64,000 nt of DNA, taken from NCBI GenBank assembly GCA_964407925.1, contig CAYOXM010000001.1, positions 80,249-144,248 of the forward strand. Direction: 5' to 3'. The notes under the pieces were generated by a model, which was not told where the DNA came from, did not search any database, and worked only from the letters and a program-made list of their open reading frames with translations. Made by a program: the position numbers and the translations under genes. Positions 13,172 through 19,542 of this stretch are shown here, one piece after another (position 1 is the first letter of the stretch; each line of letters starts with the position of its first letter). The DNA is from CAYOXM01 sp964407925. GTDB taxonomy: Bacteria > Patescibacteriota > Patescibacteriia > SG8-24.

Positions 13172-13519
13172 ATGCCGCGCGTCAAACGTGGAAAAACTCA
13201 CCTCAAGCGCCGCAAGAACCTGCTTGCCCAGACGAAGGGCTACATGTGGGGGCGCAAGAGCAAGATCAAGCTCGCGAAGGTCGCCGTGCTCAAGGCAGGT
13301 AAGAACGCCTACCGCGACCGCCGCCTCAAGAAGCGCTCGATGCGCGGCCTCTGGCAGATCAAGATCAGCGCGGCCGCCCGCATGAGCGACATGAGCTACA
13401 GCAAGCTCATGGGCAGCCTCAAGAAGGCGAACGTGGCGCTGGACCGCAAGATCCTCGCCCAGCTCGCCGCGAACTACCCTGACGCATTCAAGGCCGTCGT
13501 GGCCACTGCCAAGAAATAA
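13172..13519 (+). CDS. rplT: 50S ribosomal protein bL20
   Basis: 115 aa, typical length. It begins MPRVKRGKTHLKRRKNLLAQ, with the conserved KGYMWGRKSK block and the C-terminal rRNA-binding domain (YSKLMGSLKKANVALDRKIL). It binds 23S rRNA early in 50S assembly and in many bacteria represses its own operon. It is the last gene of infC-rpmI-rplT, followed directly by an intrinsic terminator. Confidence 0.95.
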   Translation: MPRVKRGKTHLKRRKNLLAQTKGYMWGRKSKIKLAKVAVLKAGKNAYRDRRLKKRSMRGLWQIKISAAARMSDMSYSKLMGSLKKANVALDRKILAQLAANYPDAFKAVVATAKK

Positions 13520-13526
13520 GGCGAGA

Positions 13527-13559
13527 ACGTCCTCCGTGAGCGGAGGACGTTTTTGTTTT
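13527..13559 (+). terminator. Intrinsic terminator after rplT
   Basis: AACGTCCTCCG pairs with CGGAGGACGT around a TGAG loop, followed by TTTTTGTTTT. Confidence 0.9.
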
Positions 13560-13579
13560 CTCACGGCCAACGACGACGG

Positions 13580-13608
13580 TTGACAAACCGGCATTTCTAT
13601 GCTATGTT
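13580..13608 (+). promoter_or_regulatory. Consensus promoter for the 13717 gene
   Basis: TTGACA (13580-13585), a 17-base spacer and TATGTT (13603-13608). The predicted leader is about 100 nt. Confidence 0.6.
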
Positions 13609-13716
13609 GCTTTGTCTCAAGCTCCGCTTGGACATGCCGCGGGAATTCCCCCGCGTCATCAATCCGTTCTGTACAACCCCATCGGCAGCAACCCGACGCA
13701 GCCAAGGAGATTGACC

Positions 13717-14364
13717 ATGACCACGAAGGAAACGGCCTCGGCCAACGGCAACGGCAGCACCACGGCCACCCCTGCCCCCGCGACCGGCATCGACACGGAC
13801 ACGCTCCGCGAGATCGCCAATGCGGAGCAGGCCACCGGGTCGGCGGGCACGAGCACCGGCACCGAGCCGATGCCCGCGGTCCCCGAGCCCGTCGCCGTTC
13901 CTCCGGCGGCAAACGTCGCTCCCACGCCCTCCGCCACCGAGCCCGGCACCGATGCCGGCGCTCCGCAGCGGGAGTGGGACAACGATCCGCCGGACGGCCA
14001 CGAGCACGTCCCCGGCACGGCCAACCCGCGCACCACGCGGAAGATCGTGTACGGGGTCATCGCCGCCGCCGTCATCGCCGCGCTTCTCGTCTTCGGCCGA
14101 CTCCTCACGGGGACGGCCGCCGACACGGAGCAGGTGAAGACGCCGGTGCTGACCCCGGTCAGCCAGCCCGTCGCGCAAGCCGCGGCGACCGTCGTCCCCA
14201 AGGACACGGACGCCACGGAGTGCGCGACCATGGGCGTGTCGACCGACACGTTCCGCGACGGCTGGTGCACGGGCCGCGCTCCCGGCGCGTACCTGCTCGC
14301 CGACGACACGATGGCCTACTGCTCCTGTGCCAAGCCCAGGAAGGCGGCCGCCAGCGGCAAGTGA
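13717..14364 (+). CDS. Single-pass membrane protein with low-complexity N-region and small Cys-containing C-domain, function unknown
   Basis: 215 aa from the ATG at 13717, chosen because AAGGAG lies at 13704-13709; the upstream in-frame ATG at 13612 has no such site. Residues 1-105 are Ala/Pro/Thr/Glu-rich and probably disordered. A membrane helix follows at about 108-130 (VYGVIAAAVIAALLVFG). The outer part carries four Cys (ECATMG, WCTG, CSC) that could form disulfides. It has its own promoter and terminator. The next gene has the same layout and may be a partner. Confidence 0.7.
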   Translation: MTTKETASANGNGSTTATPAPATGIDTDTLREIANAEQATGSAGTSTGTEPMPAVPEPVAVPPAANVAPTPSATEPGTDAGAPQREWDNDPPDGHEHVPGTANPRTTRKIVYGVIAAAVIAALLVFGRLLTGTAADTEQVKTPVLTPVSQPVAQAAATVVPKDTDATECATMGVSTDTFRDGWCTGRAPGAYLLADDTMAYCSCAKPRKAAASGK

Positions 14365-14378
14365 TGCCGCGCTCGCGA

Positions 14379-14411
14379 CGGGCGGCCGACCTCTTGGTTG
14401 GCCGCCCGTTT
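14379..14411 (+). terminator. Terminator between the two low-complexity membrane-protein genes
   Basis: ACGGGCGGCC pairs with GGCCGCCCGT around a 12-base loop, followed by a short TTTC. The U-tract is weak, so read-through is likely. Confidence 0.55.
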
Positions 14412-14453
14412 CATTGCCTGAACCGCACATCCAGAAACGAAGGGAGTCGACCA

Positions 14454-15446
14454 ATGTTCGAACACAAACGTCTGACCGCACGGGTCGAGCACGGGCAGAA
14501 CCAGCTCGGCGTCGTCAACCGCGAGCTGCGACCGATGGTCATCCGCGTCTCCGATGACGCGGGCGAACCGGCCGCGTTCGTGCCGGTGAACATCCGCCGC
14601 CTCGACGAGGGACAGGGACACTTCGAGCTGATCGATCAGGAAACCGATCAGTCCGGGTGCGCCGCGGCCCTCTACGTTCCGGCGGAGATGACCACGCGCT
14701 ACGAGATCGAGTTCCGCGTCGTCAACGGCGATGACAGCAGCGCCGCGGTGATCTTCCACGGATGCATCACGGATCCCCAGCTCGGCGAAGCCGTCGAGCT
14801 GCCCGTGACCATCGGGCTGAAGCGCACGGGGAGGTCCATCCACCCCCGCGCCGACGTCCCGGAGATGAACCCGGTGCTCGCGCCCGTCGCCACGGTCATC
14901 GAGCTGCCCAAGCCGGCGCGCGTGCCGACGATGATGCCCGCGGCCGCGGTCCCCCCGCCGCCGCAAGCGCCGTCGGCCGCCGCGAACGGCCTCAACGACC
15001 GCTGGTTCTCGGAAGCGCCGTCGCCCGCCGTCATGGCGGCCGCCGACGCGCCCGAGACGCCCGCCGCCGCGGAGACCGAACGGGACCCGTTCCCGGCCGC
15101 CCCGCCCGCGCCGCGCAGGGTCTCGGCAGTGCTCGCCGCGCCGGTCGTTCCCTCGACCGTCGCGCGAACGATGCCGAAGCCCAGGCCGGTTCCGACGCAG
15201 ATGACGGTCGCGAAGGCCGCCGTGGCCTTCCGCCACCGTCGTCCGCCGAAGCGCGCGAAACGCGAGCTGCCGCTCCGGTACCTCATCGCCGCGGCAGTGG
15301 CGCTGTGGGTGATCGTCGGCGCGGGTTTCCTCGTGATGATCGTCTCGAAGCCCCCCAGCTTCAAGAGCGGCCAGGTCACGGGAACCCGCCCCGATCACGC
15401 GGCGACCGCGTACGCGATGGGCGACACCGCGCCCGACGGCCGGTGA
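14454..15446 (+). CDS. Membrane protein with N-terminal beta domain, Pro/Ala linker and C-terminal helix, function unknown
   Basis: 330 aa. The ATG at 14454 follows GAAGGGAG. Residues 1-125 look like a compact beta-sandwich (LRPMVIRVSDDAGEPAAFV, IEFRVVNGDD). A long Ala/Pro-rich linker (about 130-265) follows, then a basic patch and a membrane helix at about 280-305, leaving a short C-terminal tail. With no signal peptide, the beta domain probably faces the cytoplasm (inference). It follows the 13717 gene, which has the mirror arrangement of disordered region, helix and outer domain. No family is recognised. Confidence 0.7.
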   Translation: MFEHKRLTARVEHGQNQLGVVNRELRPMVIRVSDDAGEPAAFVPVNIRRLDEGQGHFELIDQETDQSGCAAALYVPAEMTTRYEIEFRVVNGDDSSAAVIFHGCITDPQLGEAVELPVTIGLKRTGRSIHPRADVPEMNPVLAPVATVIELPKPARVPTMMPAAAVPPPPQAPSAAANGLNDRWFSEAPSPAVMAAADAPETPAAAETERDPFPAAPPAPRRVSAVLAAPVVPSTVARTMPKPRPVPTQMTVAKAAVAFRHRRPPKRAKRELPLRYLIAAAVALWVIVGAGFLVMIVSKPPSFKSGQVTGTRPDHAATAYAMGDTAPDGR

Positions 15447-15452
15447 CACGAC

Positions 15453-15491
15453 GAGGCCCCTCCTTCTTCCGAAGGATGGGGCCTCTTTTTA
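15453..15491 (+). terminator. Intrinsic terminator after the 14454 gene
   Basis: GAGGCCCC pairs with GGGGCCTC, with an inner TCCTTC/GAAGGA stem, followed by TTTTTAT. Confidence 0.85.
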
Positions 15492-15506
15492 TCCCCGCAA
15501 TCGGGA

Positions 15507-15535
15507 TTCACGGGCGGGACCGCCGCTGGTACAGT
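15507..15535 (+). promoter_or_regulatory. Promoter of the YecM-like gene, probably leaderless
   Basis: TTCACG (15507-15512), a 17-base spacer and TACAGT (15530-15535). The ATG at 15542 is only six bases beyond the -10 box, so transcription should begin at or next to the start codon. Confidence 0.5.
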
Positions 15536-15541
15536 GCCGCC

Positions 15542-16045
15542 ATGTTCACCAGCACGGACCAGTTCTTTCTCGCATGCCGCCCATTCGTCAGGCTGTTCGA
15601 CGTCTGGGCGACAAGCGTCGCGCCGAACGCGACGGCGGACCATCTCTGTTACAAATGCGGGAGTCCGCGGGAGTTCGAGGCGCTGCGCTCGCTCTTCGAG
15701 GGCGAAAGCGCTTACCTCTACCAGTCCCTCATTTCACGGCGACGCATCGCTGTCATCAAGTTCCTCCGGCCCGTCACGACGGCCCTCGGCGACATCTGGT
15801 TCATGGAACTGTCGGACCAGAAGCCGGACGGAGGACAGGTCAGCGGATTCGATCACATCGAAATCTATCCGACGTCGGGCACGGTCGAGGCGCTTGCCGC
15901 CGCGCTCGAAGCGAAAGGCACCGCGTTCGAGAAGGTCTTCAGACCGCACCACACGACGTACGACGCGGTCATCGGCGGGACGTTCAAGGTCCGCCTGGAG
16001 CCGGAAGCGCTGATTCAAAAAATCGCAGCGACGGAAATGCGCTAG
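15542..16045 (+). CDS. YecM-like protein of the vicinal-oxygen-chelate/glyoxalase fold
   Basis: 167 aa. The pattern follows E. coli YecM (a putative metal-binding protein of the VOC fold): ATADHLCYKC, then RRRIAVIKF, WFMELSDQKPDGG, GFDHIEIYP, and a final strand (FKVRLEPE). Conserved His and Glu in TADH, FMEL and DHIEI are the likely metal ligands. No substrate is known for the family. The start at 15542 is supported by the promoter just upstream; the longer in-frame reading from 14762 overlaps the previous gene and is rejected. It is convergent with the EreA/ChaN-like gene. Confidence 0.75.
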   Translation: MFTSTDQFFLACRPFVRLFDVWATSVAPNATADHLCYKCGSPREFEALRSLFEGESAYLYQSLISRRRIAVIKFLRPVTTALGDIWFMELSDQKPDGGQVSGFDHIEIYPTSGTVEALAAALEAKGTAFEKVFRPHHTTYDAVIGGTFKVRLEPEALIQKIAATEMR

Positions 16046-16075
16046 ACCCGCCGTCAGGAACGTGACGCGCATGAC

Positions 16076-16108
16076 GAAAAAAGCCGCCCTGCCGGGCGGC
16101 GTTTTATT
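16076..16108. terminator. Bidirectional terminator between convergent genes
   Basis: A GCCGCCC/GGGCGGC stem with a TGCC loop is flanked by AAAAAA on the left and TTTTATTT on the right. Confidence 0.85.
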
Positions 16109-16810
16109 TCAGGCGAGGAGCCGTGGCACGGTCGCCGCGAAAGCGAACCGCTCGCGCCAGAACTCCTGCGTGCCGGCATCACGCTCCCTGACTTCCGAAG
16201 CGACGACGAGAAACGCCTGATCGCCGAGCCGTCGGCGCAGGCCGTGAAGATGTCCGTACCCGCATACCGCGATCATCGGACCGTGGCGCAGAATCGCGTC
16301 GGCCATCGCGGGCTCGCGACTGTCGCAGTAGCCCTCTTCGGTCTCCCGCATCCAGTTCCAATGGTACGGATCGAAGGCCACGACGCGCCAGCCGAGCCGC
16401 AAAGCCTCCTGCATCTGCCAGTACCGGTTCATCCGCGGACCGCCTGCGCCGGGCCTGTCGTCCAGCGAGGAGCGCGGATCGAACTCCGTGAGCGTCCCTT
16501 CCGGACCGATGGCACGGAGGTGTTCCAATTCTTCGCGGAGGCCGGAATACGGCCCCTTGCCCACGCTGGCCGTCTCCACGCCAAGCATGCGGTATCCCCT
16601 TTCGTGGGCGGCGCGGATGAGGACGAGCGCGGCCTGAAGGCCGGCACGGTCAGCGTGATTTTCGCCGACGATGATCGTCTCGCCGCGGGCGGCGGCAAGA
16701 ACTTCGTCCGCGCCCATGCCGCCCCTGCGCGGCTTCGGTCGAGTGGCGTACAGGAAGACCGCGGCCGCGATGAGCGCCGCGGCAATCACGATGTGAAAAA
16801 TGAACTCCAT
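16109..16810 (-). CDS. Membrane-anchored EreA/ChaN/TraB-fold protein
   Basis: 233 aa from the ATG at 16810. An N-terminal membrane helix (about 2-22) is followed by the superfamily pattern: IIVGENHADRAG (GExH), a second acidic strand (LGVETAS), and a C-terminal VCGYGHLHGL. In this superfamily (erythromycin esterase, ChaN, TraB/TIKI) the His and Glu residues form a metal or catalytic site; the substrate here is unknown. The start is set by an AGGTGG site that overlaps the stop of the upstream gene. The ATG at 16822 would overlap that gene (ATGA) but lacks a ribosome-binding site. The two genes form an operon. Confidence 0.7.
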   Translation of the reverse strand: MEFIFHIVIAAALIAAAVFLYATRPKPRRGGMGADEVLAAARGETIIVGENHADRAGLQAALVLIRAAHERGYRMLGVETASVGKGPYSGLREELEHLRAIGPEGTLTEFDPRSSLDDRPGAGGPRMNRYWQMQEALRLGWRVVAFDPYHWNWMRETEEGYCDSREPAMADAILRHGPMIAVCGYGHLHGLRRRLGDQAFLVVASEVRERDAGTQEFWRERFAFAATVPRLLA

Positions 16811-16818
16811 GTGCCACC

Positions 16819-17055
16819 TCACTCGTCATCGTCGGGAAGCTCGATACTGCAACCGCAACTGCACGTGACGGTTGCCAGCCAGCCGAGGTTCGAGGGCGTC
16901 AAGGAATACGAGAGCCGAGCACCGAGCATGCCCACGTCGGGCATCGTACGCTTCACCCCCTTGTCATCAACGACGATCGGACACGTCGCATCATGCCGTC
17001 TCAGCCATTCCGCGACGATTCTCTGGTCTTCGGCAGTAAGAACGACGTGCGCCAT
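16819..17055 (-). CDS. Small Cys-cluster protein, function unknown
   Basis: 78 aa, with a clear AAGGAGG site before the ATG at 17055. The C-terminal third contains CSCGC followed by an acidic end (PDDDE), which could bind a metal. The N-terminal half is helical and acidic. It overlaps or abuts the EreA/ChaN-like gene, suggesting joint expression. No family is recognised. Confidence 0.65.
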   Translation of the reverse strand: MAHVVLTAEDQRIVAEWLRRHDATCPIVVDDKGVKRTMPDVGMLGARLSYSLTPSNLGWLATVTCSCGCSIELPDDDE

Positions 17056-17159
17056 GCGCCCCTCCTTTTGCGGGTAGCCGCGTCAGTTTTCCACGCCATC
17101 GTCGCCACGTCAAGATAATCGCGCCTTATTTTGACCGTTTTTTGATGACACGTAGGGAC

Positions 17160-17188
17160 TTGAAAAGAAATTGGCCTTCCCCTATAAT
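17160..17188 (+). promoter_or_regulatory. Strong promoter of the tRNA-Asp locus
   Basis: TTGAAA (17160-17165), a 17-base spacer and a perfect TATAAT (17183-17188). It lies directly before the degenerate tRNA copy, so the GIY-YIG gene and the intact tRNA-Asp are probably transcribed from it. Confidence 0.65.
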
Positions 17189-17204
17189 GACCTCACAAAA
17201 ATTT

Positions 17205-17266
17205 GGGTCCGTGGTGTAGCCGGTTAACACGCCCCGCAGTCCTGCGGGGAGATCGAGGGTTCAAAA
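17205..17266 (+). pseudogene. Degenerate tRNA-Asp copy upstream of the GIY-YIG gene
   Basis: The first 16 bases (GGGTCCGTGGTGTAGC), the D-arm and AGATCGAGGGTTCAAA match the intact tRNA-Asp at 17510. The anticodon arm is replaced by the palindrome CCCCGCAGTCCTGCGGGG, which leaves no normal 7-base loop. The 3' half of the T-arm and the acceptor are missing; the GIY-YIG start codon takes their place. Confidence 0.75.
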
Positions 17267-17524
17267 ATGCCCTGCCACCTCTACATCCTTGAAAATACGG
17301 CGGGAAAGTATTACGTTGGCGTTACGCATGAATTGGAGCGGAGGCTCGCCGAGCACAATCGCGGGCAAAATGCATCGACCCGCGGTCGCGGACCATGGAC
17401 GATGGTGTACACAGAGCTCTTCGGAAGTTCGGCTGAAGCGAAGTCGAGAGAGGCGGAAATCAAGCGGAAGAAGAGGAAGAGCTATCTAAGATGGCTCGTC
17501 AAAAATTATGGGTCCGTGGTGTAG
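17267..17524 (+). CDS. GIY-YIG nuclease-family protein inserted between tRNA-Asp copies
   Basis: 85 aa, a complete minimal GIY-YIG domain: HLYILENTAGKYYVGVTHEL, ERRLAEHN, and a C-terminal Glu (SREAEIKRKK) that would bind the metal. The reading frame begins at the T-arm of the truncated tRNA copy, and its last five codons lie inside the intact tRNA-Asp (GGG TCC GTG GTG TAG). The gene thus fills exactly the space between two tRNA-Asp-derived sequences. It has no ribosome-binding site of its own. It could be a homing or integration nuclease, or a stand-alone UPF0213 protein captured by chance. Confidence 0.8.
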   Translation: MPCHLYILENTAGKYYVGVTHELERRLAEHNRGQNASTRGRGPWTMVYTELFGSSAEAKSREAEIKRKKRKSYLRWLVKNYGSVV

Positions 17525-17587
17525 CCCGGTTAACACGTCTCCCTGTCACGGAGAAGATCGAGGGTTCAAATCCCTTCGGACCCGCCA
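17510..17587 (+). tRNA. tRNA-Asp (GTC)
   Basis: Acceptor GGGTCCG/CGGACCC, D-arm GTGT/ACAC, anticodon stem TCTCC/GGAGA with loop CTGTCAC (anticodon GTC), T-loop TTCAAAT, discriminator G and an encoded CCA (17585-17587). It is the only intact copy of three related sequences at this locus. Confidence 0.95.
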
Positions 17588-17592
17588 CAAAG

Positions 17593-17621
17593 ACATCACC
17601 TTCAGGTGGTGTTTTTGTTTT
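17593..17621 (+). terminator. Terminator after tRNA-Asp
   Basis: CATCACCT pairs with AGGTGGTG (one G-U) around a short loop, followed by TTTTTGTTTT. Confidence 0.8.
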
Positions 17622-17623
17622 GC

Positions 17624-17680
17624 GTAGCCCGGTTAACACGCCCCGCGGTACCGCGGGGAGATCGGGGGTTCAAATCTCCC
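17624..17680 (+). pseudogene. Second degenerate tRNA-Asp-like copy
   Basis: It starts directly after the terminator with GTAGCCCGGTTAACACG (the tRNA-Asp D-arm), then the palindrome CCCCGCGGTACCGCGGGG in the anticodon position, AGATC, and a T-arm (GGGGGTTCAAATCTCCC). The 5' acceptor strand and the CCA end are missing. The palindromic anticodon arm resembles that of the copy at 17205, not the functional tRNA. Confidence 0.7.
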
Positions 17681-17800
17681 GCAATACTGCGGGATCCCGC
17701 CCTACCTTGACCAAAATCAGAGTGGCGGGACCTTCGGCCCCACAATGCCTGTGCTATCATCAAATGAGCGGGGCGCGCTGGTGCCCGCAATTAGCGTCAT

Positions 17801-18466
17801 ATGAGAATACGACTAGGGGGCCGGCGGCGGTCCTCCGTAACGACGGCCAAGCCAATCACTCCCGGAGCTCGCATCGTTATCGGGATTTTCGGCGCACTCA
17901 TGCTTCTCGGCTCCATTTTCTATGCCATCAAACAATGGAAACTGGTGAGCGGCGGTCTCCATGGTCAGGGTACGGTCATCGACATTGCGGAGAAGGAGGG
18001 CGGGCAGGACGACAGCACGGTGTACGCGGCCGTCGTCAAATTCACGGCCGAAGACGGCAATGAGTACACCTTCACCTCCGGGATGAGCAGCAGCATTGCG
18101 CCGCGAATCGGGTCGACAAGGAAGATCGTCTATGACCGGTCGAATCCGGCGAAGGCCGAGGTCGATTCGTTCTTCGTCCTGTGGTTCGGCCCCTTCCTCC
18201 TCGCGTTCATGGGAATCGCTTTTACCTTCACCGGCCTCGTGGCAAAACCGCCGAGGCCGAGCGTTACGGCCGACCCGTCGCCGGGCACGGCCGCCTCATC
18301 GGGGGCGACGACTGCGGCTTCCGGCAGCATGGCGCCCGCCCTGCCGCCAGCACTCGTGAACAGGGCGTTCACGGCCCTGTCGCAAGGACAGGACAAGCAG
18401 ACGATCAAGCAGATACTGATTGCGGAGGGTTGGAATCCCAACGATGTCGACCGCGTGCTCGAATGA
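17801..18466 (+). CDS. DUF3592-like membrane protein with a C-terminal small helical domain
   Basis: 221 aa. Two membrane helices (about 24-42 and 126-148) flank an extracytoplasmic beta domain with the pattern GQGTVIDI, YAAVVKFTAEDGNEYTF and RKIVYDRSNPAKAE, as in DUF3592 proteins. A low-complexity linker leads to a three-helix C-terminal segment (KQTIKQILIAEGWNPNDVDR) resembling the short motif found at the ends of many Patescibacteria membrane proteins. The role is unknown. It is monocistronic, about 120 bases after the tRNA-Asp-like remnant. Confidence 0.7.
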   Translation: MRIRLGGRRRSSVTTAKPITPGARIVIGIFGALMLLGSIFYAIKQWKLVSGGLHGQGTVIDIAEKEGGQDDSTVYAAVVKFTAEDGNEYTFTSGMSSSIAPRIGSTRKIVYDRSNPAKAEVDSFFVLWFGPFLLAFMGIAFTFTGLVAKPPRPSVTADPSPGTAASSGATTAASGSMAPALPPALVNRAFTALSQGQDKQTIKQILIAEGWNPNDVDRVLE

Positions 18467-18554
18467 ACGGACGAGCACATGACGCATGCGCGATGCCCGT
18501 CATTTTGAAGGGTTTTGTCATGCCGTCGGCACGCGGGCGTGATGTCCGTAAATG

Positions 18555-18583
18555 TTGACAAAATGGCTAAAATATGCTATGAT
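18555..18583 (+). promoter_or_regulatory. Consensus promoter for the 18615 gene
   Basis: TTGACA (18555-18560), a 17-base spacer and TATGAT (18578-18583), about 25 bases before the ATG. Confidence 0.75.
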
Positions 18584-18614
18584 TCAACCCGAGTACTTGT
18601 AACATTGCCGACCT

Positions 18615-19487
18615 ATGCGTTCCATGGAATCTTCGCGCCACGCGTCGCCCCAAAACGACGGCGGAGGCAAGGAATCCAAGCCGAAATTCGACTTGGAGGA
18701 GGTGTCCCAGGACATCACGCCCGAATTGCCGGGCGCGGAGGATGTGGATGCCGCGTTCGAGAATATGACGACCGGCGCGCTCGAACAGGAGCCTGCACGC
18801 AAGGACATTCCCCTTTCCGAGCAAATCGGGCCGATCGCGCGGGAAGAGCACGGACGAAAGCTGAGCGTGAACGAAGTCGCGAACAACGAGGCGCTCCGCG
18901 CCATTGATGCCCTTTCGCGATCGGCCGGTGCGAAAGAGCTGACCACGTTCAGGGAAGATTTCCTTGAAAAACTGCGTGCAGAACAGCCCGAAGCCGACGA
19001 GCAGGCCGCCCTGCGGCAGCTCGCGGCCGACCTCCGCCAGTACTACAGTCTCAACATCGACCTCGAAAAGAAGGAGCTCGCCGCCGACATCCTCGCCCTC
19101 CGGCAGGAACTCGGCGTGGACGACATGGAATCGAACGCGGGAAAGGAACTGCTCGCCAAAATCGAAGGCGGCGAGATCACCGACGTCGTCGAGGCGATGA
19201 ACGCGTACCAGCAGGCGTTCGAGGACGCGAAAAAGGAAGGTTACCTGTCGACCGAGGTGCAAAAGCAGTTTGAAAAAATCCACAAAGCCATCGCCGAACT
19301 CGAAGCGGGAGGACGCACGCAGGGCGCCGCGGCCGAGCTCGCGAACATCGAGGAGTCGGAAGTGGACGACCTGTTCGGCGGCCTCGAAGCCGGCACGGAA
19401 AAGAAGCCTGAAACCGGCCTCGAGGACGTGACGGACAAGGACGTCGACGACCTGTTCGACAACATCCAGAAGACCGGAACGGAATGA
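18615..19487 (+). CDS. Acidic, largely helical cytoplasmic protein with repeated DVDDLF motifs, function unknown
   Basis: 290 aa with no signal peptide or membrane helix. Charged, Glu/Lys/Ala-rich helices dominate (about 95-240). The tail carries two near-identical acidic-aromatic motifs, SEVDDLFGGLE and KDVDDLFDNIQ; a related EDVDAAFENM occurs near residue 40. Such short linear motifs often serve as docking sites, but no partner is evident. It has its own consensus promoter and shares a bidirectional terminator with pyk. No family is recognised. Confidence 0.7.
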   Translation: MRSMESSRHASPQNDGGGKESKPKFDLEEVSQDITPELPGAEDVDAAFENMTTGALEQEPARKDIPLSEQIGPIAREEHGRKLSVNEVANNEALRAIDALSRSAGAKELTTFREDFLEKLRAEQPEADEQAALRQLAADLRQYYSLNIDLEKKELAADILALRQELGVDDMESNAGKELLAKIEGGEITDVVEAMNAYQQAFEDAKKEGYLSTEVQKQFEKIHKAIAELEAGGRTQGAAAELANIEESEVDDLFGGLEAGTEKKPETGLEDVTDKDVDDLFDNIQKTGTE

Positions 19488-19500
19488 TTCCGTTGAAACG

Positions 19501-19528
19501 AAAAACCGCCCTCGGGCGGTTTTTCGTT
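19501..19528. terminator. Bidirectional terminator between the 18615 gene and pyk
   Basis: AAAAACCGCCC pairs with GGGCGGTTTTT around CTC; A- and T-runs on both sides suit either direction. Confidence 0.9.
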
Positions 19529-19542
19529 TGCGCGAGAATCGC

